Below, one piece after another: positions 33,078 through 41,759 of a stretch of DNA of 64,000 nt. The stretch lies in NCBI GenBank assembly GCA_050014595.1, contig JBEKDA010000016.1:38470-102469 (forward strand), given 5' to 3'. The position numbers and the translations under genes are program-made. The notes beneath the pieces were generated by a model, which did no database searches, had not been told where the DNA came from, and saw only the letters and a program-made list of their open reading frames with translations. Each line of letters begins with the position of its first letter. The stretch's first letter is position 1. Source of the stretch: PALSA-129 sp050014595 (GTDB taxonomy: Bacteria; Acidobacteriota; Terriglobia; Bryobacterales; Bryobacteraceae).

Positions 33078-33155
33078 TTCAGCGTAAACCTCTGAAAAGA
33101 AAGCGAATCAGGTTGGAAGGGCGGGTTGGGCCGAAAGGTCTTTGTAACTTTAAGC

Positions 33156-33183
33156 TTGACTTTGCCTATCAACCACTTATGAT
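33156..33183 (+). promoter_or_regulatory. Sigma-70 promoter of rpsU
   Basis: TTGACT (33156-33161), 16-bp spacer, TATGAT (33178-33183). A leader of about 115 bases follows before the rpsU start. There is no riboswitch I recognise in it. Confidence 0.6.
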
Positions 33184-33305
33184 ATCAGTACCTACTGTGC
33201 GAAGTGTAGGAAATTTGGGGATCGGGCTCACTTCAGGTGACGCAGGGTTTCGCAACTCCAAAACACCGCATGGGAATTTTGGTCGGGTTGGGAGGTGTAT
33301 TTCGT

Positions 33306-33503
33306 TTGGCTGAAGTAAAGCTTCAGGAGGGCGAAACCTTAGAAAACGCTCTCCGGCGCTTCAAGAGAAAGGTCCAGCAGGAAGACATCATTAAAGAGGT
33401 CAAGAGACATTCTTTCTACTTGAAACCGGGTGAGAAGCTCCGGGCCAAGCAGGCGCTGGCCCGCAAACGGAACCGGAAGAAGAATCGCCGGGAAATTGAG
33501 TAA
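33306..33503 (+). CDS. rpsU: 30S ribosomal protein S21
   Basis: 65 residues, the family length. It runs from a TTG start at 33306 (AEVKLQEGETLENALRRFKR) to a basic end (ARKRNRKKNRREIE). GGGAGG lies about 10 bases before the TTG. Upstream ATG starts in frame would add residues not found in S21. It is part of the 30S subunit and promotes mRNA base pairing. A strong terminator follows directly. Confidence 0.93.
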   Translation: MAEVKLQEGETLENALRRFKRKVQQEDIIKEVKRHSFYLKPGEKLRAKQALARKRNRKKNRREIE

Positions 33504-33515
33504 TTGAGCAACAGG

Positions 33516-33542
33516 GGGCGGGATGGTATTCCCGCCCTTTTT
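33516..33542 (+). terminator. Rho-independent terminator after rpsU
   Basis: Stem GGGCGGGA (33516-33523) with TCCCGCCC (33530-33537), then T at 33538-33542. It separates rpsU from the zinc-ribbon gene. Confidence 0.9.
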
Positions 33543-33578
33543 CCAACAACGGTCCACGTTGTGAACGGGGCAGAGGCT

Positions 33579-33890
33579 ATGGCGGAGTTTCAGGATCGAG
33601 TACTGAAGTGCGTAGACTGCGGGGCGGATTTTGTTTTCACCGCGGGAGAGCAACACTTCTTCCATGACAAGAACTTTAAGAACGAACCCAAGCGCTGCAA
33701 GATTTGCAAGACCAAGCGTCAGGGCGGAGGTGGAGGTTTTGCCAAAACCGAAACCATGACCACCTGCTCCCAATGCGGGCGCGAAACCACGGTGCCCTTC
33801 AAACCGACACAGGGCCGTCCGGTGTATTGCCGCGAATGTTTCCTCAGCCGCAAGGCGGCGGGTTTATCCACCAGCGCCGCGGCCGGCTGA
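33579..33890 (+). CDS. Zinc-ribbon protein
   Basis: 103 residues from ATG 33579, with GAGG just upstream. It has four cysteine pairs: LKCVDCGADFVFTAGEQHFF, RCKICKTK, TTCSQCGRE and VYCRECF. The first half matches the probable zinc-ribbon (zf-trcl) domain that is common next to cold-shock or ribosomal genes. The second half forms another treble-clef-like pair. It is likely a nucleic-acid-binding or protein-interaction protein in the cytoplasm. Confidence 0.8.
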   Translation: MAEFQDRVLKCVDCGADFVFTAGEQHFFHDKNFKNEPKRCKICKTKRQGGGGGFAKTETMTTCSQCGRETTVPFKPTQGRPVYCRECFLSRKAAGLSTSAAAG

Positions 33891-33897
33891 GCCGCGC

Positions 33898-34794
33898 TCA
33901 CCAGCGCAACTTGCCTTCAGCGGCCGTAACGCACTGGCCGTAGACTTGCACCCGCTCGCCGGCAAGGCGCACCTCGATCACGCTCGGCCGCCCCATGGAA
34001 TGGCCTTGCTCGATCCACACCGTGGCGCCGTCTTTGACCAGCCCATGCTGAACCAAATGGCAGGCCAGCGGTCCCGCCGCGCTGCCCGTGGCCGCGTCTT
34101 CGGGGATTCCCTCGGTCGGATTAAAAAAACGCGTGTGCGCGGCGGCTTCGGGCGCTACCGGATCCAGGCTGAATAAATAACAGCCCTGGGCCTCCGCGAA
34201 CTCCAACACGTGGGCCAGCCGCGACAGATCGGGATGCGCCCGCGCCAGGGCGGCGCGGTTCCGCACCGCCACCAGCAAGTGCGCGGCGCCGGTGGAGACC
34301 ACCTGCGTGGGAATCTCATGCGAGATCAGCTCGCGTTCCGTCAACCCCAACGCAGCCGCCAGTTCCTTATGGGCGATGTAGACCCCGCCGAACACCGGCG
34401 CGGTCTGCGTCAACCCCACCGACACCAACCGCCCGGCGTCGCAGTCGATGCGGACCGGCAGCCGGCGCGTTCCCATCTCCTGCACGAAATCTCCCCCAGC
34501 AGCGCTCAGGGGCAACCGGCCCGATTCGGCCAGCCACCACCAGGCTCCCAGCGAATTGTGCCCTGCCCCGAAGACTTCGATGCCCGCTGCGGTGAAGGAA
34601 CGCAAACGCCAGTCGGCGCCGGGCGCGGACGGCGGCAAGACGAAGGTAGTCTCGGACTGGTTGAATTCGCGCGCAATGCGCGCCATCGTCCCGGTGTCTA
34701 ATACCTCCGCGTCGGGCACCACCGCCAGCGGATTGCCCGCGAGTGGCTCGCCGGCAAAAACGTCCACCAGGAGGAACGGAACCACGCCGCTCAT
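33898..34794 (-). CDS. PhzF-family isomerase
   Basis: 298 residues. The PhzF N-terminus VPFLLVDVFAGEPLAGNPLAVV includes GNPLAVV, and REFNQSETTFVLPP holds the conserved glutamate. PEDAATGSAAGPLACHL is the second half signature. Family members isomerise small metabolites, as PhzF does with DHHA in phenazine synthesis, but no other phz gene is near, so the substrate is unknown. The ATG overlaps the stop of the M14 peptidase gene by 4 bp. Confidence 0.9.
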   Translation of the reverse strand: MSGVVPFLLVDVFAGEPLAGNPLAVVPDAEVLDTGTMARIAREFNQSETTFVLPPSAPGADWRLRSFTAAGIEVFGAGHNSLGAWWWLAESGRLPLSAAGGDFVQEMGTRRLPVRIDCDAGRLVSVGLTQTAPVFGGVYIAHKELAAALGLTERELISHEIPTQVVSTGAAHLLVAVRNRAALARAHPDLSRLAHVLEFAEAQGCYLFSLDPVAPEAAAHTRFFNPTEGIPEDAATGSAAGPLACHLVQHGLVKDGATVWIEQGHSMGRPSVIEVRLAGERVQVYGQCVTAAEGKLRW

Positions 34795-37523
34795 TGCGAT
34801 GCCGCGCTACCGCGACTCTTGGGCAACTGATTGAAATACAGGATGGCGTTGGCCAGCATGTTAAACTCGCCCAGGTTCTGCCAGCGGTAGCAGGGATTGG
34901 TCGCGAACAGGATCACGCGTCCTTGTCCCACCGGCACATCCAGAATCGCCGGCTTTCCGCGCGTTTCCGCCACGCCTCGCATCAATCCGCTCAGTACCGA
35001 CCGATCAGTGCCCGTATACTGCAGCAGCACCCATTTGGATTGGTCTTGGGTGGGCACGCGCAGCAGCGGACCGTTGGCATAACGCACCGGCACGGTCTTC
35101 TCCGGGTATCCGTAAAAAACAGGATGCGTGGGCTGCTCGATCACCGCCTCCACCACCGGTCCGGGTGCGTAGAACTGGGCCGAGGGACGCGCGGCGTCCA
35201 CCGTGCGCGTGATGCCAAACTCCGCCGGGAAAAAGCTCGCCGCGCCCAGCGTGATGAGCACGCCGCCGGCCCTGACGAATTTCTCAAGCTCCACCACGCC
35301 TTCGAGGCCCATGCCACCCGTGATGTCCGCCGATTCGCCGTACATCCCCATAGTGGGAAACTCGGGCGTCTTGGTATACGCCAGTGCCCTGCCCTTGGAC
35401 TCGACATCGAACACCAGCGACTTCGCGCCGCGGCCCTGGCTCGGAATCACGATCACGTCGTAGGCCTCTCGCAGATTCCCCTTGCGCACGCGCTCTTTGT
35501 AGATCAGGTCGTAGGCGAACTCGAAGTGATCGAGCGCATAGCGCACCCATCCCACGTCTTGCGTGCTGCCCCACGTCGAGTAGACCGCCAGGCGCGGCGG
35601 ATCCGCGGGCCGCTTCTGCACGTTCGGCAACTGGCCCAGCGCCACGGCCTGCAGGCCCAGCTTCTCGATTTCGCCGGTGACGCGCGCGCTCGAAGGGATC
35701 AGCAAGGAGCCCGCCGGCAGCTCCACGGCGTCGCTCTTGAATGGCTGCGCCAGCGAGTCGTAGGTGAGATCTTTCAGGCGATACCGCAGCGTGGCCAGCG
35801 CATTCGCGCCGTTATGCAGCACCACGGTCCACGGGCCGGCGCCCTTCACGGCTCCCACGATCTCCAGTTGCTCAACGGGTTGCGCGCGTACGTCCAGCAC
35901 CGCGGCGTCGGCCGTCTCCACCACCTGGGCCTGGCTCATTAGCCCCATGCTCCAGCCCGTGTCGTCGTAAGTGCGCAGGCTGGAGTCGGGAAACTGCTGT
36001 TTTTCCAGCAGGATCTTGGCCAGCCGTCCATAGGGCTGATTGCATTTCACCACCAGCGATCCGGCCGGAAACGTTCCCTCCTTGAGCTTGATTTCCGCCG
36101 TCGCGCGCCCCACCTCAATCCCTTGCAGGCGGAGTATGTTGACGATGAAGGCGACGCGCGTCATATCGCGCTGGCCCGCCGGCATCACGTACCCGAAGGG
36201 CGCCTGCTTGCTGCCCGAATCGATCGAGTTGCGGCTCTTGTCATAGAAATTCTCGAGAACGGTCTTGGCGAAGCCGGCGGTCAATTCCAGCGCCGAGAGC
36301 ACACCGGTCTCCATGTAGTTGGTGTTATTGCGCATCGACCAGACGACTTCCTTATAAGGCGGCAACGGACGATACCATTCCCGCGATGTCATACTTCCGC
36401 CGCCGGCGCCCTCGGCTCCGGCTCCGGGCGGTGCATCCACCGTGCGCTTCATGGTGTTGGCGCCGCCGTTGCCGAAAGTCTCGTACATGCGCAGCATGCC
36501 GTTGTGATTCGACGACATGAAGCCCAAGTAACCCGGCGACCACATATCCACGAACGCGTGCGTCCACACTCCCGGCATGCCGAACGAAATCATGCGCGTC
36601 ATCTCGAAATTCGAGAACCAGGGCAACTCGCCGTACAGGATCGGGTCGAGCGTCGGGTTCTGCGGAGCCTGTCCGCTGAAGGTGTACAGGAAAGGCTCGG
36701 ATTCGTGCAGGTCGTGCATGATGGGCGGGTGCCACTGGAGGTAAAACTTCAGCCAGTTGCGCATGGTGATCTGCGAATAGTTGATGTCGCGGTTGTTGTC
36801 GTGGTAGATGTATTTACCCCAGTAAGGCGGCCCGGGCTGGCGGTCGTCCTCGGTCTCCTCGCTGATCTTGTAACGGTAATACCAATCCACGTAGCGGTCG
36901 CGCCCATCCGGCTCGGCCGCGTTGATCACCATGACGATGGTGTTGCGCCGGATCTGTTCGTAGAGCGGCGATTCGTCGGCCACCAGCCGGTACGCCAGTT
37001 CCATCAGCATCTCCGGGGGACCGGTCTCGGCGCTGTGCAGGCCGCCCGTCAGCATGTAGATCGGCTTGGCCTGCGCAATAATTCTCTTGGCCTCCTCGGC
37101 GGAAAGCCCCCGCGGATCGGCCAGCTTCGCCAGGTATCCTTTGTACGTATCCAGGTCGCGGATGGTCTCTTCGTCGGAGATCGCGGCCACCAGGCACTCG
37201 CGGCCTTCGTCGGTGGTTCCCGCCGGAAGAATCTTGACGCGCTTCGAGGCCGCCGCCAAAGCGCGGTAGTAGCGGCTCAGATCGGCCACGTGCGTCAGCT
37301 TCTTGGGCGCGCCGGCATAGTATCCAAGCACGTCTTTGGGCGTGGGCACCCCCGCGGCCTTGGGCAGATGATCCACCAGCGGGCTCATGAATTCCGGCTG
37401 GGTGGTCCATTCCTTGACGAGGCGGGCGTACTCCTCGTCTTGGGCCTGTGGTTTCGGCTGAGCAAGCGCGGCGACCGTCACACCGCCGGCTAGCAGCGAT
37501 AACGCTAGAATCCGCAGTTTCAT
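34791..37523 (-). CDS. Exported M14-family zinc carboxypeptidase-like protein
   Basis: 910 residues with a signal peptide (ILALSLLAGGVTVAALAQ). The M14 domain fills residues 60-400. The zinc motif is GGLHSAETGPPEM (HxxE), followed by AEPDGRDRYVDWYY and the third ligand in PIMHDLHESEPF. The C-terminal half is a glutamine-amidotransferase-like or beta-rich region (VIVIPSQGRGAKSL; AGGVLITLGAASFF). Such large proteins of Acidobacteria and Bacteroidetes are thought to hydrolyse peptides or muropeptides in the periplasm. Coupled to phzF by a 4-bp overlap. Confidence 0.85.
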   Translation of the reverse strand: MKLRILALSLLAGGVTVAALAQPKPQAQDEEYARLVKEWTTQPEFMSPLVDHLPKAAGVPTPKDVLGYYAGAPKKLTHVADLSRYYRALAAASKRVKILPAGTTDEGRECLVAAISDEETIRDLDTYKGYLAKLADPRGLSAEEAKRIIAQAKPIYMLTGGLHSAETGPPEMLMELAYRLVADESPLYEQIRRNTIVMVINAAEPDGRDRYVDWYYRYKISEETEDDRQPGPPYWGKYIYHDNNRDINYSQITMRNWLKFYLQWHPPIMHDLHESEPFLYTFSGQAPQNPTLDPILYGELPWFSNFEMTRMISFGMPGVWTHAFVDMWSPGYLGFMSSNHNGMLRMYETFGNGGANTMKRTVDAPPGAGAEGAGGGSMTSREWYRPLPPYKEVVWSMRNNTNYMETGVLSALELTAGFAKTVLENFYDKSRNSIDSGSKQAPFGYVMPAGQRDMTRVAFIVNILRLQGIEVGRATAEIKLKEGTFPAGSLVVKCNQPYGRLAKILLEKQQFPDSSLRTYDDTGWSMGLMSQAQVVETADAAVLDVRAQPVEQLEIVGAVKGAGPWTVVLHNGANALATLRYRLKDLTYDSLAQPFKSDAVELPAGSLLIPSSARVTGEIEKLGLQAVALGQLPNVQKRPADPPRLAVYSTWGSTQDVGWVRYALDHFEFAYDLIYKERVRKGNLREAYDVIVIPSQGRGAKSLVFDVESKGRALAYTKTPEFPTMGMYGESADITGGMGLEGVVELEKFVRAGGVLITLGAASFFPAEFGITRTVDAARPSAQFYAPGPVVEAVIEQPTHPVFYGYPEKTVPVRYANGPLLRVPTQDQSKWVLLQYTGTDRSVLSGLMRGVAETRGKPAILDVPVGQGRVILFATNPCYRWQNLGEFNMLANAILYFNQLPKSRGSAASQ

Positions 37524-37544
37524 GATTCATCAGACTGTACCACA

Positions 37545-37632
37545 GTGGGACCGGCGATCGGTTTGCGTCGTCGGTCAAGCATACGTGCATGCGCGAGGCA
37601 TGACGGCCACAAAAAACGATGGCTTGCCCCAC
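37545..37632 (+). repeat. 88-bp imperfect inverted repeat, copy 1 (outside the island)
   Basis: It begins GTGGGACCGGCGATCGGTTT and ends GATGGCTTGCCCCAC. The two ends are imperfect inverted repeats of each other. The same element recurs at 45707-45794 and, reversed, at 53033-53121. Confidence 0.8.
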
Positions 37633-37636
37633 ATGT

Positions 37637-38371
37637 TCACATGTACATGCCGCCGTTGACCGCCAGCACGTGGCCGGTGATGTAGCCGGCCTCGTCGCTC
37701 GCCAGAAACTTCACGGCGTGGGCGATATCTTCCGGCGTTCCCATCCGGCCCAGCGGCACGCCGGCCAGAATCTTCTGCTTCACCTCATCCGGCAGCACCT
37801 TGGTCATGTCGGTGGCGACATATCCGGGCGCGATGGCATTCACGGTGATGCTGCGCGAGGCCATCTCCTGCGCCAGAGCCTTGGTGAGCCCGATCAGGCC
37901 CGCCTTGGAGGCGGCGTAATTGGCCTGCCCCGCCGCGCCCGCCTGTCCCACCACCGACGCGATGTTGATGATGCGGCCCCAACGGTTCTTCATCATGGAG
38001 GGCAGCACCTGCTGCGTGCATAGAAACGCCCCCTGGAGGTTGATTTTGAGCACCAGTTCCCAATCCGCCAGCTTCATCCGCACCGCCAGGCCATCGCGCG
38101 TGATGCCCGCGTTGTTCACCAGAACGTCGATGCGGGTCTTGTCGGCCAGCACCTTGCCGAAGCCGTCTTTGATGGATTCCTGCGACGTCACGTCCAGGTT
38201 TAAGGTCATGGCCTCGCCGCTGCAGGCGCGGATCTCTTCCGCCACCAATTCGTTGTTTTCGATCTCGGGCGACGCCACGACAATATAGCAACCGGCCCGG
38301 CAAAGCGTCAGGGAAATCGCCCGGCCGATGCCGCGGCTCGCACCCGTCACGAACGCAACTCGATTGAACAT
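37637..38371 (-). CDS. fabG: 3-oxoacyl-ACP reductase (SDR)
   Basis: 244 residues, the FabG length. It has VTGASRGIGRAISL (NADP), NNAGITRDGL, IINIASVVGQAG (Ser) and YAASKAGLIGL (Tyr/Lys), with a C-terminal GHVLAVNGGMYM. It reduces 3-oxoacyl-ACP in fatty-acid elongation. No other fab genes are nearby, so another SDR role is possible. AGGAG precedes the ATG by a few bases. Divergent from ubiD. Confidence 0.88.
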   Translation of the reverse strand: MFNRVAFVTGASRGIGRAISLTLCRAGCYIVVASPEIENNELVAEEIRACSGEAMTLNLDVTSQESIKDGFGKVLADKTRIDVLVNNAGITRDGLAVRMKLADWELVLKINLQGAFLCTQQVLPSMMKNRWGRIINIASVVGQAGAAGQANYAASKAGLIGLTKALAQEMASRSITVNAIAPGYVATDMTKVLPDEVKQKILAGVPLGRMGTPEDIAHAVKFLASDEAGYITGHVLAVNGGMYM

Positions 38372-38415
38372 TCTTTCTCCTCAGGAGGTACTGGTATTAA
38401 ACTCAATCATAGCCT

Positions 38416-39861
38416 ATGGCATATCGAGATCTCCGCGAGTTCATCCGCGCCCTGGAAGAAAAAGGCGAGCTGAAGCGTATCACGGTCGAAGTGGACCCCA
38501 TTCTTGAAATCACCGAATTCGCCGACCGCGCGGTGAAAGGCGGCGGTCCGGCGCTGCTGTTCGAAAAGCCCAAGGGACACGGCATGCCGGTGCTCATCAA
38601 CGCCTTTGCCTCCATGCGCAAGATGGAGATCGCGCTCGAAGTTGGGTCGGTGGAAGAAGTTGCCGCCCGCATCGTGGAGTTCCTGGAGATGCGCATGCCG
38701 GAGGGCCTGATCGACAAGCTCAAAATGCTGCCCAAGCTGGCGGAGATGGGCGCCTTCTTTCCGCGCATGGTTTCCAGGGGCGCCTGCCAGGAAGTGGTCC
38801 GCGAGGACCAGTTTTCGCTGTTCGATTATCCGGTGCTCAAATGCTGGCCGGAGGATGGCGGCCGCTTCATCACCCTGCCGCTGGTCTTCTCGAAAAACCC
38901 CGACACCGGAAAACGCAACTGCGGCATGTACCGCATGCAGATCTTCGACGACCGCACCGCCGGCATGCACTGGCAGACCCACAAGCAGGGCGCCGAGCAC
39001 TATCGCCGCCTGCGGTCCCACGGCCTCACGCGCATGGACGTGGCGGTGGCCATCGGCTCCGACCCGGCCACCATGTATTCCTCCATTCTGCCGCTGCCGC
39101 CCGACATGGACGAAATGATGATCGCCGGCTTTCTGCGCCAGAGCCCCGTCGAAATGGTGAAGTGCGTAACCCGCGACCTGGAGGTCCCGGCCAACGCCGA
39201 GATCGTGCTGGAAGGCTACGTGGAGCTGGGCGAGCTCCGCACGGAAGGCCCCTTCGGCGACCACACCGGCTTCTATTCGCTGGCCGACGAGTACCCGGTC
39301 TTTCACGTCACCTGCGTGACCGAGCGCAAAGAGCCCATTTACGCCACCACCATCGTCGGTCCGCCGGTCATGGAAGACTACTTCATGGGCAAAGCCATCG
39401 AGCGCATTTTCCTGCCCCTGATGCGCATGCAGTTGCCCGAAGTGCGCGATATCGCCATGCCGCCCGAGGGTGTTTTCCATAACCTGATCCTGGTTTCCAT
39501 GCGCAAGTCTTACCCCGGCCACGCGCGCAAAGTGATGCACGCCATTTGGGGAACCGGCCAGGCGATGTTTTCGAAGTGCATCGTGGTGGTGGACGAAGAA
39601 GTGGACGTGCAGAACGTCCGCGAAGTGGCCTGGAAAGCCCTGAACAATATCGATCCCGAGCGCGACATCGAGTTTGCGCTGGGCCCGGTGGATTCGCTCG
39701 ATCATTCCAGCCGCCTGCCGAATTTCGGCTCGAAGATGGGAATCGACGCGACGCGCAAATGGCCCACCGAAGGCTTCACGCGCCCCTGGCCCGGCGTGAT
39801 CGGGATGTCTCCCGAAGTAAAGAGGCGCGTCGACGAGCTGTGGAAGAAGGCGGGTTTGTGA
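38416..39861 (+). CDS. ubiD: UbiD-family decarboxylase
   Basis: 481 residues with the UbiD start YRDLREFIRALEEKGELKRI and the conserved blocks RNCGMYRMQIFD and MHWQTHKQGAEHYR. GPFGDHTGFYSL carries the active-site E/D, and LILVSMRKSYPGHARKVMHAIWG the C-terminal part. UbiD enzymes use prenylated FMN to decarboxylate aromatic acids; the closest roles are ubiquinone or menaquinone synthesis. No ubiX-like prenyltransferase is in the window. It lies 69 bp before the tRNA-His gene. Confidence 0.9.
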   Translation: MAYRDLREFIRALEEKGELKRITVEVDPILEITEFADRAVKGGGPALLFEKPKGHGMPVLINAFASMRKMEIALEVGSVEEVAARIVEFLEMRMPEGLIDKLKMLPKLAEMGAFFPRMVSRGACQEVVREDQFSLFDYPVLKCWPEDGGRFITLPLVFSKNPDTGKRNCGMYRMQIFDDRTAGMHWQTHKQGAEHYRRLRSHGLTRMDVAVAIGSDPATMYSSILPLPPDMDEMMIAGFLRQSPVEMVKCVTRDLEVPANAEIVLEGYVELGELRTEGPFGDHTGFYSLADEYPVFHVTCVTERKEPIYATTIVGPPVMEDYFMGKAIERIFLPLMRMQLPEVRDIAMPPEGVFHNLILVSMRKSYPGHARKVMHAIWGTGQAMFSKCIVVVDEEVDVQNVREVAWKALNNIDPERDIEFALGPVDSLDHSSRLPNFGSKMGIDATRKWPTEGFTRPWPGVIGMSPEVKRRVDELWKKAGL

Positions 39862-39930
39862 GCGGTGCGGCGACGCCGCGAAGTTTGCGGCCTCCGCATT
39901 GCCTTGATACCATAGAAGCGTCGCTCACAC

Positions 39931-40007
39931 GGTGGGTGTAGCTCAGCTGGTAGAGCGCTGGATTGTGGTTCCAGTGGCCGTGGGTTCAAATCCCACCACC
40001 CACCCCA
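39931..40007 (+). tRNA. tRNA-His (anticodon GTG)
   Basis: Complete cloverleaf. G-1 is at 39931 and the acceptor GTGGGTG (39932-39938) pairs with CACCCAC (39997-40003). The discriminator C at 40004 pairs with G-1, and CCA is encoded (40005-40007). The anticodon stem CTGGA/TCCAG encloses TTGTGGT with GTG at 39965-39967. The T arm is GTGGG-TTCAAAT-CCCAC. The extra G-1 is diagnostic of tRNA-His. Confidence 0.97.
39959..40007 (+). repeat. attL: 3' half of tRNA-His, direct repeat 1
   Basis: These 49 bases, from the anticodon stem to CCA, recur without a mismatch at 55489-55537. They are the left attachment-site copy of the island. Confidence 0.9.
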
Positions 40008-40058
40008 ATAGAACGAAAAAACTTGCTGGATTTCGCCGGCTGGACGCGGTAGTGGTTC

Positions 40059-40190
40059 TCATTTTACCCGCCGCAACTTTGCAGTCTGCTGAATGTGGTA
40101 CGCGGCAAGCTTTTCACCAGCGGCTTTGAGATCTCCCTCGACCACGATGTCGTAGCGGCGGTATACGCTCTCAGTGCGGTGCCCGTTCAG
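40059..40190 (-). pseudogene. Tyrosine recombinase (integrase) C-terminal remnant
   Basis: From about 40188 to the TGA at 40059-40061 the minus strand reads LNGHRTESVYRRYDIVVEGD and LKAAGEKLAAY. This is the last part of a phage-type integrase: the GHxxxxxxxRY box with the catalytic Tyr in RRYDIV. All catalytic residues before it are missing. The break coincides with the end of the tetraheme cytochrome gene, whose stop (40187-40189) overlaps it in another frame. The relic points at the tRNA-His attachment site. Confidence 0.75.
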
Positions 40191-41494
40191 TTCTTGCCCT
40201 CCACCGGAGAGTTCAAGAACGCGGCGATATCGCCGACATCGCTTACTTCCAGCCGGGGCCAGCGCCGGCCCAATCCCTGAATGCGCTGGTACATCCTGGG
40301 ACCGTGTTGCCAGAGCGCCGTCGCCAGGGTTATAGCCGTGGTGGGAACGCCGCGGCCGCGTAATCCTGGTCCCGATTTGCCTCCTTCGGCCGTTGAGCCG
40401 TGACAGTCCTGACAGCCGCGGTGGGCAAATACGGTCTGACCGGCCTGTGCCGAGCCGAGGGGTTCGAAATATCGAAGCCTGGAAAGAAACGCCACCAGGT
40501 CGGCGATTTCCCTGCCATCCAGGGTCGGCCGTGCCCCCAGCATCAGGGCATCCTGAGCGCGCGGCGGGGGGAGAGGAGTAGTGGCCAGGAGTTCCGTCTG
40601 CAAGGCGAACGGAATCGGCTGCGGATCAGGCGTGCGCCACATATCAGGCGAGTGATTCCACATGATGCCGGAGAACTCGGCGATGGTGAGAGCCTGGTGA
40701 GCACCGAGCTCCGGTCCGGCGTGTCCGCCCTTTCCCTGAACGGCGTGACACGTGATGCAGAATTTGCTTCGGAAGAGCTTCGATCCGTGATCGGGGTCGG
40801 CCGGCAGCAGTTGCGCCGCGCGCCGCGGGGTCTTCGAATTCGCCCGGAGATATGAGAGCAGATCGTTCATTTCCCGACCTGCAAAGCGTGGCCAGGAAAG
40901 GCCGATCCGCCGGCCGGTCTTCTGCATTGCCGGCGCATGATTCCACATTGACTGCGCCCACGAGATGGGCGTCTCCAGGGCAAGGTTCGACAGATCGGGC
41001 CCGCCTTCGCCCCCTACGCCGCCGATGGAGTGGCAAAGTACGCACCCTTTATCGCGGAAGATAGCACGGCCCTTGTTTTCATCGCCTGGTTCGTCCAGGT
41101 AACGCGCTGTGCACAGAAACGCGAACAGGTGTGCCATGTCCTCGCTGGTGAGTTGAGGATAGGCCCTACCTTCGGTCCGCATCCGTTCCCACATCTGTGG
41201 AGCATGGTTCCAAATGGCGCTGACCAGTTGGTTGATGCTCGCGTAGGGAGTGCCGGTCGAACCGAGGTCGGGCGCCCGTCCCGCGCCGGTTCCGTTGACG
41301 GAGTGGCACTGTGCGCAGCCTTCTTTGTCGAAGAACAGGCGCGCGCCTTTGCCAGGATCCCCCACCATGAAAATCGACCACCGGTTTTGGCCGTTGTGGC
41401 GCGAAATGAGCCCTCCCGCCAGGAGCACAGAGGTACTGACGGCGATTGCCGGCCACATCAACAAGCGATGTCCGGCGGCGGTCCTGCGAACCAT
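40187..41494 (-). CDS. Membrane-anchored tetraheme c-type cytochrome
   Basis: 435 residues. An N-terminal hydrophobic segment (LLMWPAIAVSTSVLLAGGLI) acts as anchor or signal. Four monoheme modules of about 100 residues each have a CxxCH (CAQCH, CVLCH, CITCH, CQDCH), a G-x-GP(D/E)L-type stretch and a W-(N/Q)-H-x-P-x-M motif whose Met could be the distal heme ligand. It is a paralogue of the tetraheme protein at 44438. It probably carries electrons across the periplasm. It is divergent from the sensor-kinase gene, with candidate NtrC sites and a sigma-54-like promoter between. The true start may be the Met at codon 13. Confidence 0.85.
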   Translation of the reverse strand: MVRRTAAGHRLLMWPAIAVSTSVLLAGGLISRHNGQNRWSIFMVGDPGKGARLFFDKEGCAQCHSVNGTGAGRAPDLGSTGTPYASINQLVSAIWNHAPQMWERMRTEGRAYPQLTSEDMAHLFAFLCTARYLDEPGDENKGRAIFRDKGCVLCHSIGGVGGEGGPDLSNLALETPISWAQSMWNHAPAMQKTGRRIGLSWPRFAGREMNDLLSYLRANSKTPRRAAQLLPADPDHGSKLFRSKFCITCHAVQGKGGHAGPELGAHQALTIAEFSGIMWNHSPDMWRTPDPQPIPFALQTELLATTPLPPPRAQDALMLGARPTLDGREIADLVAFLSRLRYFEPLGSAQAGQTVFAHRGCQDCHGSTAEGGKSGPGLRGRGVPTTAITLATALWQHGPRMYQRIQGLGRRWPRLEVSDVGDIAAFLNSPVEGKN

Positions 41495-41506
41495 GGGGTC
41501 GGGTTT

Positions 41507-41524
41507 AGCACTTCATTGGCCAAA
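41507..41524 (-). promoter_or_regulatory. Candidate sigma-54 promoter of the tetraheme cytochrome gene
   Basis: On the minus strand TTGGCC-N6-GTGCTA has the obligatory GG-N10-GC spacing. The predicted start would be only a few bases before the annotated ATG, which favours the downstream Met as start. Only a motif match, but the linked regulator has a GAFTGA sigma-54 contact loop. Confidence 0.4.
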
Positions 41525-41599
41525 CCGGGCGACCGCCCCGGATTGCTGTGCCATCAACACCGGATGGAGGCCACGGGAATGGAGAGCGGCTCTCTCGAC

Positions 41600-41634
41600 T
41601 GTCCGAAAACCGGACAGTGTCCGCGCATAGGACA
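41600..41634. promoter_or_regulatory. Two tandem TGTCC-N7-GGACA palindromes (putative activator sites)
   Basis: TGTCC-GAAAACC-GGACA (41600-41616) and TGTCC-GCGCATA-GGACA (41618-41634), one base apart. They lie about 100 bp from the cytochrome promoter region and 126 bp before the kinase gene. Position and symmetry suit enhancer sites of the NtrC-type regulator encoded next door. Confidence 0.6.
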
Positions 41635-41759
41635 CGCACGGGATGCGGTTGGCCGCCGGTCACAGAGAGTAGGAGAGTTACTATCGCTGCCGAAAATTCA
41701 CGGTTGTTCGCAGTTGATGATAAGATGGGCAACTCAAGAGTTGGCCTGTCGACGAACTT

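Noticed and set aside
41550..41566. TGGCACAGCAATCC on the minus strand as a sigma-54 promoter
   Set aside because: It has a good -24 half but no GC at the required 10-base distance; the element at 41507-41524 fits better.
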